Part shown: positions 57,820 to 64,000 of the stretch, piece after piece
Numbering within the stretch: the stretch's first letter is position 1
How the letters are laid out: the number at the start of each line of letters is the position of its first letter
Assembly: GCA_041674865.1 (NCBI GenBank)
Contig: JBAYUX010000001.1
Coordinates: 37,167 to 101,166, forward strand
Direction of reading: 5' to 3'
DNA: 64,000 bases
Source: CALREA01 sp041674865
GTDB taxonomy: Bacteria; Patescibacteriota; Gracilibacteria; UBA1369; UBA12463
Made by a program: the position numbers and the translations under genes
Notes under the pieces: model-generated
Databases searched by the model: none
What the model was told of the DNA's origin: nothing
What the model saw: the letters and a program-made list of their open reading frames with translations, nothing else

Positions 57820-59028
57820 ATGAGTCAAAATATCAGCCAATCAGAAAAAGTCTACCGAATGAGCGATGGGCAGGAGCAAGATCTCCTTGAGCCAGCGACG
57901 AGCATTGCCGAGGGTCCATCAAAAGGACAGGCGATGGCAGCTTCGGACATGGATCATACGATGGTGGGAAATGATCTCGGAGTTTTGGTATTTTTCGAAA
58001 AAATTCAAGACAAGGAGTTTTGGGATATGAGTACCCAGGAGTTCAAGGCACTTCTCTTGCCGAAGGATTATCTGAAGAAAATTCAGGAGTGGGCAGATTC
58101 TGGATACCCAGATTTGAAGTCCGTACACTGCAAGCTTCTTCTCGATTTATATACGGATGTCATTAGGTTATTTCATCTTCAGCAGACTCATAAAAATAAC
58201 CCAAATTCAAGAATATTTGTGATGATCATGAAGGAGTTTGGTCGAAAAATGCTCGAGATGGATCGTATTATCGTAGAGGTTGATCCGTTATTAAAACGTG
58301 AAATGAACGGAATGCTTCTCATGAGGACTCGATTTTTTGCAGGAAGAGAGCCGGGAAAAATCAGAGAATTAACCGAAAAGGTGGTTGAAAGATCAAAAGA
58401 TCCTGATAACAACAAAAAGTATGTTTCATTTCCAATGTATGACCAGCTCAGGAGAGATGGTCGCCAACAAGTAACAGCTGAGTATGTTAGAGAAGTGATG
58501 GGGAAAGACTCTCCATTTGAGTTGTATGATCAGAGTCTTCCTATAATAGAGCCGGTAAGACAAGTACTTCATTATTTGGCGAGTTCGGGAGTTCCGACTG
58601 TTGTGGCAACAGCAAATCTCCAGGGAATTGCAAAGACGCTCATCAGAGAAACAGATTATGATTTTCTGAATGATCAACAAATAGGAGAGGTCGTCTTAGG
58701 AACACGGCTTAGGCAGAATGGGGTTATGCTAAGGCCAGAAATAGATGGAATGCCTTTGTCTGGCAAAGAAAAAGCTCGAGCAGTTCTACATCGCGCATCG
58801 GGAATGAAAAGAGAGCCAAAAGTTTTCTTAGGTGACTCGCCATCAGGCGATCTCGATGCAATGATAGCGACATTACAACGAAGAGGATCGGTATATATCG
58901 TCGGTCAAAACCCAGACGTAGTTTCAAGAAAGTTTAGAAAAAAATTCGCTGACGTTTTTGGTACACAAGGAAGAGAGCTGGAGCGAGTATTCATTATAGA
59001 AACAGCCACGGAAGGTTTTGCGCATTAA
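57820..59028 (+). CDS. HAD-superfamily phosphatase
   Basis: 402 residues. HAD motif I ASDMDHTMVG (D43 nucleophile, D45), motif II VVATAN (~268-273), the lysine of motif III in GKEKAR (~306-311) and motif IV FLGDSPSGDLDAM (~330-342). The large cap between motifs I and II (~50-260) is helical and not of a known type. The order resembles SerB-like phosphatases, but the substrate is unknown. Confidence 0.8.
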   Translation: MSQNISQSEKVYRMSDGQEQDLLEPATSIAEGPSKGQAMAASDMDHTMVGNDLGVLVFFEKIQDKEFWDMSTQEFKALLLPKDYLKKIQEWADSGYPDLKSVHCKLLLDLYTDVIRLFHLQQTHKNNPNSRIFVMIMKEFGRKMLEMDRIIVEVDPLLKREMNGMLLMRTRFFAGREPGKIRELTEKVVERSKDPDNNKKYVSFPMYDQLRRDGRQQVTAEYVREVMGKDSPFELYDQSLPIIEPVRQVLHYLASSGVPTVVATANLQGIAKTLIRETDYDFLNDQQIGEVVLGTRLRQNGVMLRPEIDGMPLSGKEKARAVLHRASGMKREPKVFLGDSPSGDLDAMIATLQRRGSVYIVGQNPDVVSRKFRKKFADVFGTQGRELERVFIIETATEGFAH

Positions 59029-59117
59029 CATTTTCACCTCTTCTGCGCCGTTCTCATCCATACCCACCCATAGCCCGAAAATAGCGAATCCAACACATAA
59101 ACGCCTGTTGTAAAATC

Positions 59118-59145
59118 TTGACGTCACGACTTGGCAAGTGATACG
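59118..59145 (+). promoter_or_regulatory. Sigma70-like promoter of the aminopeptidase-PutA pair
   Basis: TTGACG (59118-59123), 16-base spacer, GATACG (59140-59145). The -10 is weak. Confidence 0.4.
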
Positions 59146-59173
59146 GTCAGATCTTATTTGCTAAGCCAAATTC

Positions 59174-60979
59174 ATGCTTACAAAAGATACGCTTCCCGAA
59201 GTCGCCAAAGTTCCATCAAAGGTAAACGTTCAACCCACAACCCTAGAGCAAGCACCAACAAAAGATTTGGCAGTTTTCCTCGATGCAAAAAATCCAAAAA
59301 GCGTATTAAGTCATCCAGTGCTTGGGCCAGTCTTGATTCCATATGCAGATTCCATTTTTACAGAAAAAGATGGAAAGGTTTCATTAGTAAATGATCCAAC
59401 GAGACTCCCCGTAAACATGGGATCAGTAAAAACTGTTCACCTTGCAATGGGTGGTAGCATGGAGGGAAGTTCTTCGGATGATGAATATAATGTTCCTTCC
59501 TCTTGGAGAAATGCAGCAGCAAAAATTCGCGGAGCAGTTGGTGAAATTCAGGGACGAAAGGAAGATGGACTTACGATTTTTCTCGGAGATGAAATGTTCC
59601 AGGGTTCAAATCCCGGAGCTGCTTTTACGGCACTCGGTCGTGGATTGGGAAATATTGGATCAGTAGAGGGGCATTACAAAGGAGCACTCAATGCAAAGAA
59701 AGCCCCAGCTGCAAATGCAGAAACAGGAGCAGAAGGAGTAGGTGAAAAATCTCCTGAAGCGACAACACTTGGTGTTCGAAAGGCAGTCGGCAATATTTAT
59801 CTCGCCGGTGGAGATCCAACGCTCCTTGGTCAGCTAATTCCATTCTTCGAAAACGGAGACGCAACTTCACGAATGCAGACCTTAGTCCGATTCCTCTCAG
59901 AAGCACCAAAGACAGTCGTCGATAATGAGGCATTCTTTAAGACAGTCCTCTCTCTCTATACAGAGGCAAAAAGGGCAGATCCAAATTTACCAATTTCAAT
60001 GGAGGTCTGGGGACCTGCAACGCCAACTGGTAGTACAGTTGGGACTCTAAATAGCGAGTTGGGATATACGTATCAGCCAATGGGCAAGGATGAGCTCCAG
60101 CTCCTCCAAGCTGTTCAGCGCGCATCAACAGATGAGAAAGGTCCATATGCGATTACGATCTCATACCGAGGCGCAAAGAATCCAAATAGCCCAGTGAACG
60201 TCGTTGTTGGAAAAACAATTACGATGGATAAGGGTGGTGACTGTGCGAAACTTGGAGCGGCAACAGATATGCAGGGAGATATGACAGGAGGTGCGGAAAC
60301 AGCAGGGCTCTTTGCTCGAACAATCGAGGAAAAGCCAGAAGTAAATCTTGAATTTGCATGGGCAGTCGCATCGAACTCAACAGATGGAAACGGATTTGGT
60401 GTTGAAGATATCTTTACGCACGAATCGGGAGTTACAACTCGTATCTTGAATACTGACGCTGAAGGACGACTCGTTCTCGCTGATGTATTAGCAAAAACAC
60501 TTAAGAAGCTTGAGGCAAACGGAGAGAAGGCAGGCAAGATTTCAACTATCGCAACACTCACGGGTCACACGATGCTCGTAAGTGGAAATGAGGTTCTCGC
60601 AATGTCGAGCAACACTACAATGCGTCGCGCAATTGAAGACGATGCACATGCAAACGGTGAGCTCGTTCAGGGAACAAGACTCAAGCCGCTCGACAAAGAG
60701 TTAGTAAAAGATACGGCGCCAAATGGTGCAGATATCAAGAATATTGCCGGGTATCCAGGCCCAGGTGGCGGAACTCGACGCGGAGGACAGACAGCAGCTG
60801 CATATATCGGATTAGGCGCAGGCTTAAATCCTGAACAAGAAAAGAACTTTGTTCACTTTGATATCGCAGCCATGCTTGGAAATCAGCACTTCACCAAAGA
60901 CGTAGAGAAGTGGAGATTCTCTGGAGCAGGTGAGGCACATCAGACCATGTACAACCACCTCACAAGCGTTCTCGATTAG
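59174..60979 (+). CDS. Divergent M17 leucyl aminopeptidase
   Basis: 601 residues, longer than the usual ~500. The catalytic M17 core is recognisable. VVGKTITMDKGGDCAK (the metal-binding Lys and Asp and the catalytic Lys) is followed by MQGDMTGGAETAG (Asp) and NTDAEGRLVLADVLA (Asp, Glu and catalytic Arg of NTDAEGR). The N-terminal ~340 residues are divergent and carry an Ala/Glu insertion near 175-200. It cleaves N-terminal amino acids from peptides using two metal ions. It is 16 bases from the PutA-like gene, suggesting a peptide/proline catabolic unit. Confidence 0.88.
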   Translation: MLTKDTLPEVAKVPSKVNVQPTTLEQAPTKDLAVFLDAKNPKSVLSHPVLGPVLIPYADSIFTEKDGKVSLVNDPTRLPVNMGSVKTVHLAMGGSMEGSSSDDEYNVPSSWRNAAAKIRGAVGEIQGRKEDGLTIFLGDEMFQGSNPGAAFTALGRGLGNIGSVEGHYKGALNAKKAPAANAETGAEGVGEKSPEATTLGVRKAVGNIYLAGGDPTLLGQLIPFFENGDATSRMQTLVRFLSEAPKTVVDNEAFFKTVLSLYTEAKRADPNLPISMEVWGPATPTGSTVGTLNSELGYTYQPMGKDELQLLQAVQRASTDEKGPYAITISYRGAKNPNSPVNVVVGKTITMDKGGDCAKLGAATDMQGDMTGGAETAGLFARTIEEKPEVNLEFAWAVASNSTDGNGFGVEDIFTHESGVTTRILNTDAEGRLVLADVLAKTLKKLEANGEKAGKISTIATLTGHTMLVSGNEVLAMSSNTTMRRAIEDDAHANGELVQGTRLKPLDKELVKDTAPNGADIKNIAGYPGPGGGTRRGGQTAAAYIGLGAGLNPEQEKNFVHFDIAAMLGNQHFTKDVEKWRFSGAGEAHQTMYNHLTSVLD

Positions 60980-60995
60980 TAATCATTAGAAAAAC

Positions 60996-63900
60996 ATGCC
61001 CCCCGAATTTGCTGGATTAGAAAATTCACTGAGAGGTGATGAACAAGATGCACGCTTTGAGTATCTTCCTGATGATGTAGAGGAGATGTTGAGAGGAATA
61101 GGGAATGTTCCTCAAGATGCCCGGGCTGTGCTCGGTCTTACGTTAAAATCGGGAGCGCAAATTCCAGGATTACGAACAGGGAGAGAAAGAAATGCGCATG
61201 ACAATCTTGCACTTTTGCGAGATGAGAGTGCGAAGGTTGCGGCAAGTGAACTTCCAAATAGATTAATGCGTCCAACGGACCCTCGTCAAAAACTCGAGGG
61301 ACTTTTGGAGGTGTTGAGGACGGTTGGGATTCCGGAAGATCTGGGTCGCGTAGAGCGACTTGGTCTTTCGCTTGCGCCGTCACTTGGAGGAAAGTCGGAT
61401 TTGATGGCAAAAATAATTGTTGCAGCGGCACAGTGGGGAGTACAGAAACGTATTGGAAATTTTTCAACAATTACCGCATCGAACGATCCGGCAAGTATGG
61501 CGAAGGCTCTTTTGAAAGCGGGAAAACGAGACGGCGTGAAGTACACAGCAAACGTGCCAGTTGAGGCGGCAAGCACGCCAGAAAAAGCGAGAGCAACGAT
61601 CAAGATGTACAAAGATTTGATCGCAAGTGGTGTTCACGGCGTCGCCATCAAACCCACGGGAGTCGTTCCGCTCTCATCAGGCGCCGCCGGCTCACGCGTC
61701 AACATGCAGCGTCTTGCAGACGCGATCGCAGAGATTGCCGAGGCCGCGCAAGAAAAAGGAAAGAGATCGAGTTTCATCCCGCGCATCGAGGTCGATTCAG
61801 AATGGTCAGGCCTGATGGAAATGGTAACAGAGGCATTTCTCCGCGCGACCGCCGATGTCGAAAACGTCCCAGCAGTTCTCGCGACACAAACCTACGACGC
61901 CCGGGCAGAAACCAGAGTCGTTGACCGCATCATCGAGGCGTCGATCCGCCGCGTCCAACGCGGCGGCGAGAGACTCATTCCACGTCTCGTCTGCGGAGCA
62001 AATTTGAAGGCCGAACAGCAGATGGCTTCAGCAAATGGATGGCCGGGAATGACGCTTGTACAAGGCGCAAATCCAAAGGCGGCTGTTCACGCAAACTACC
62101 ACAGAATTCTCGCAAAACTCGCGCCACATATCAAAAATGGCGACCTCGGCGTCGTTCTCGCTTCGATGAATCTTCAGACGCAGTGGTGGAATATTATTGA
62201 ACTTTTACATGCAGGAGTTTTTGCGCAAAACAATAATGGATTTGTAAGTGCCTCGACACTTCAAGGAATGCTCGGTCCAGAAATGTTCCGTTGGTTTCAG
62301 CAACGTTACGGAATGGATCTCGAAGACAAGCTCGACTTCTGGGGATACGGCCCAATCGTTCCGACACAAGGTATCATCGACTTCATCGTCTACAACACTC
62401 GACGAATGGATGAGATTGGTGGCGGTGTCGTGAATACGGAAGGAGTCTTAAGTGAGCTCGCAAACTGGGTTGGTATTTACGCCAAGCACGGAGTCGGCTC
62501 GCCAGAGTGGCTCGAAACGCAAGTTCGACATGGCATTCTCGAGGCGATGCGAATATTGGAAGAAGGCACGGCGACAGGCGCCTACCCACTCCAGCCAAAT
62601 GCTATCGGTACTCGCGGTGAACGAGAAAATTGGGTTGTTCCAACAAGTATTAAGGACTTCAAACTCATTCCACGATTAGACGTTCGATCACTCGACGACA
62701 TGAACTGGATTAATGACGTGCTCACCGAGTGCCGCAAACATACTGACGAACATATTGAAGATCACGCACTTCCAGTTGGTGCCGTAAATCAACAGCGGAA
62801 AACGCTTAAACTGCGAGGCCGAACTCTTCCAGGCCAAGTCCTTCAGCGATTTGAACTTGCGACCAAAGAAGACATCGATGAAGCTTTCCGCGCCGCCAAA
62901 GAAGATCCATCAGGCTGGGGAAAGCGAGGAGCAGATGATCGCGCAACACTCCTTCTTTCTGCAATTCATCATCTCGTCCTCAGCCGCGTAAAAATCGATA
63001 AGGCACTTATTCTCAACGTCGCAAAAGGAATTTTTGAGGCAGAAGGCGAGACAGATGAGGCGATCGAATTTGGAGTGATTCAGCCGCTTGAAATGAAGGC
63101 ATTTCTCGAAGAACATCAGCACCTCAATATTGGAACCAAAGGCAACGGCTCGGCCGTCGTGATCTGTCCAAAAAACTTCCCAGCCGCAATTCCATACGCA
63201 CACATTATCGGGCGACTTCTTGCAGGATATCGTGTCATTGTAAAACCTTCCGGCGGAGAAGGAGAGGAATCACTCTGGCCAACATACGAAGTCGTTCAGG
63301 CGCTTTGGGAGGCAGGCGTCCCAAAAGAAGCGCTTATATGGATGCCGTGTGAAAACGAAGAGGCCGCATATATGACCGGACACGAAGATTGTCAGCGAGT
63401 GAACTTTACCGGAAGTACCGGAGTTGCCGAATCCATCTGGAAGAATAATCCAGGTATTGAACTTCTCGCAGAAACTGGCGGTAGAAATGTTATCGTCGTT
63501 GACGGAACGGTCGACCTCAATACATTTGCCAAAGAAATCGTTCCATCGATTGTCGGTTTCGCAGGACAGAAATGTTCCAAACCAATCGCCATCATCGCGA
63601 CCAAAGATGTTGATCTCGCAAAACTCAAAGAAGAGATGATTGGTGTTATGAAAGGTATGCTCACAAGTGTTCCAACAACAGGAATGCATGTCGACTGCAC
63701 GCCACTTTCGAAGGAGCCTCGTCCAGGATCAAAAATGTATGAGTCCATGACACTCCATAATCCAGGAGAGGACTGGTTATTTAATAACGGCAGAGTAGAA
63801 GACCCAAAATTAAAAATCGTCACTAATCCGGAAGCGTTCGACTTCTCAGGCATGGAAGAAATCTTCGGACCGATTGCAACGATTATTCCAACTGACCTCA

Positions 63901-64000
63901 ATGGAAAGGGCGCGGTCGATATGATCAAGCAACTTCCAGGAACGCTCACAGGCGCGCTCTGGACCGAGAGTCGTGAACTTATGGCCTATGGTCTCGAAAA
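60996..64000 (+). CDS. putA: Bifunctional proline dehydrogenase/P5C dehydrogenase (PutA-like), 3' end cut by window
   Basis: No stop before the window edge; at least 1001 residues from the ATG at 60996. The N-terminal half is a PRODH-like barrel: IKPTGVVPL, IEVDSEWSGLMEMVTEAF, RLVCGANLK, GVVLASMNLQT and FQQRYGMDLEDKL match the FAD-enzyme blocks in order, with divergence. The C-terminal half is an aldehyde dehydrogenase: PKNFPAAIPYAH, IVKPSGGE, NFTGSTGVAE, catalytic E826 in LLAETGGRN and C860 in FAGQKCSKP. Together they oxidise proline to glutamate. The end of the ALDH domain is missing. Confidence 0.9.
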   Translation, partial: MPPEFAGLENSLRGDEQDARFEYLPDDVEEMLRGIGNVPQDARAVLGLTLKSGAQIPGLRTGRERNAHDNLALLRDESAKVAASELPNRLMRPTDPRQKLEGLLEVLRTVGIPEDLGRVERLGLSLAPSLGGKSDLMAKIIVAAAQWGVQKRIGNFSTITASNDPASMAKALLKAGKRDGVKYTANVPVEAASTPEKARATIKMYKDLIASGVHGVAIKPTGVVPLSSGAAGSRVNMQRLADAIAEIAEAAQEKGKRSSFIPRIEVDSEWSGLMEMVTEAFLRATADVENVPAVLATQTYDARAETRVVDRIIEASIRRVQRGGERLIPRLVCGANLKAEQQMASANGWPGMTLVQGANPKAAVHANYHRILAKLAPHIKNGDLGVVLASMNLQTQWWNIIELLHAGVFAQNNNGFVSASTLQGMLGPEMFRWFQQRYGMDLEDKLDFWGYGPIVPTQGIIDFIVYNTRRMDEIGGGVVNTEGVLSELANWVGIYAKHGVGSPEWLETQVRHGILEAMRILEEGTATGAYPLQPNAIGTRGERENWVVPTSIKDFKLIPRLDVRSLDDMNWINDVLTECRKHTDEHIEDHALPVGAVNQQRKTLKLRGRTLPGQVLQRFELATKEDIDEAFRAAKEDPSGWGKRGADDRATLLLSAIHHLVLSRVKIDKALILNVAKGIFEAEGETDEAIEFGVIQPLEMKAFLEEHQHLNIGTKGNGSAVVICPKNFPAAIPYAHIIGRLLAGYRVIVKPSGGEGEESLWPTYEVVQALWEAGVPKEALIWMPCENEEAAYMTGHEDCQRVNFTGSTGVAESIWKNNPGIELLAETGGRNVIVVDGTVDLNTFAKEIVPSIVGFAGQKCSKPIAIIATKDVDLAKLKEEMIGVMKGMLTSVPTTGMHVDCTPLSKEPRPGSKMYESMTLHNPGEDWLFNNGRVEDPKLKIVTNPEAFDFSGMEEIFGPIATIIPTDLNGKGAVDMIKQLPGTLTGALWTESRELMAYGLE

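Noticed and set aside
1..64000. Recoding of UGA (as in Gracilibacteria/Absconditabacteria)
   Set aside because: Several well-defined genes end at TGA exactly where the family ends (for example the glutaredoxin gene and the DHH gene), and no conserved gene reads through TGA.
1..64000. CRISPR array, rRNA operon, insertion sequence or prophage
   Set aside because: I saw no regular direct-repeat array, rRNA sequence, transposase or phage structural gene.

Overview
The window reads as a compact, gene-dense bacterial chromosome segment of moderate GC. UGA and UAA/UAG all act as ordinary stops, so the code is the standard bacterial one. The gene set (type IV pilus platform, many lineage-specific hypotheticals, SLH, sortase and CapA surface proteins, short intergenic gaps) and the almost complete absence of Shine-Dalgarno sequences suggest an uncultured lineage, possibly of Patescibacteria/CPR type, related to groups that keep UGA as a stop. 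This placement is an inference from gene style only; no rRNA is present. Sigma70-like promoters are easy to see (for example TTGACA-17-TAATAT before 57328) and several strong palindromic terminators are present.

Layout. 1-5433 (minus): a type IV pilus operon (PilN-like, PilO-like, PilB-type ATPase, PilC, then a membrane protein cut by the window edge). 5434-11642 (plus): an intergenic region with a perfect 24-bp palindrome, then lipA, a PRMT-like methyltransferase and the pyruvate dehydrogenase genes pdhA, pdhB and pdhC. 11.7-17.1 kb: a lipoprotein, an aquaporin with an unusual filter, a split lipoate ligase (lplB-lplA) with a third gene, a multipass membrane protein and an aspartoacylase-type amidohydrolase. 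17.1-19.3 kb: a candidate small peptide/sRNA unit, then rplJ-rplL with an attenuated leader and an isochorismatase-like gene. 19.4-29.5 kb: hypotheticals, an SPFH protein, miaA-recJ, a DHH phosphoesterase and yebC. 29.7-42.9 kb: an HExxH protein, malic enzyme, an SLH protein, hisS, tsaD, the CCA-adding enzyme, a Phd/RelE-type toxin-antitoxin pair and hpt. 43-48.7 kb: a bactofilin-like membrane protein, an RlmD-like methyltransferase, glutaredoxin-CapA and a beta-CASP nuclease.

48.7-52.7 kb is the most accessory-looking part. A solitary MazF-like toxin and a tRNA-Gly(TCC) with an abnormal T-loop are followed by two single-gene segments. Each segment ends in a repeat resembling the tRNA 3' end: one holds an N-acetyltransferase, the other a Tat-exported protein. 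52.7-57 kb carries an N-formylglutamate amidohydrolase-like gene, a second small peptide/sRNA unit, a TraB-like protein, an RsbW-like ATPase, and a sortase next to its likely substrate, an ice-binding-type adhesin with an FPKTG anchor. A frameshifted YtxH-like gene lies between them. The window ends with a HAD phosphatase, a divergent M17 aminopeptidase and a fused proline dehydrogenase/P5C dehydrogenase that runs off the edge.

Taken together, the genes suggest pyruvate oxidation through a lipoylated complex (E3 and LipB not in the window), peptide and proline breakdown, and a cell surface with pili, SLH and sortase-anchored proteins.
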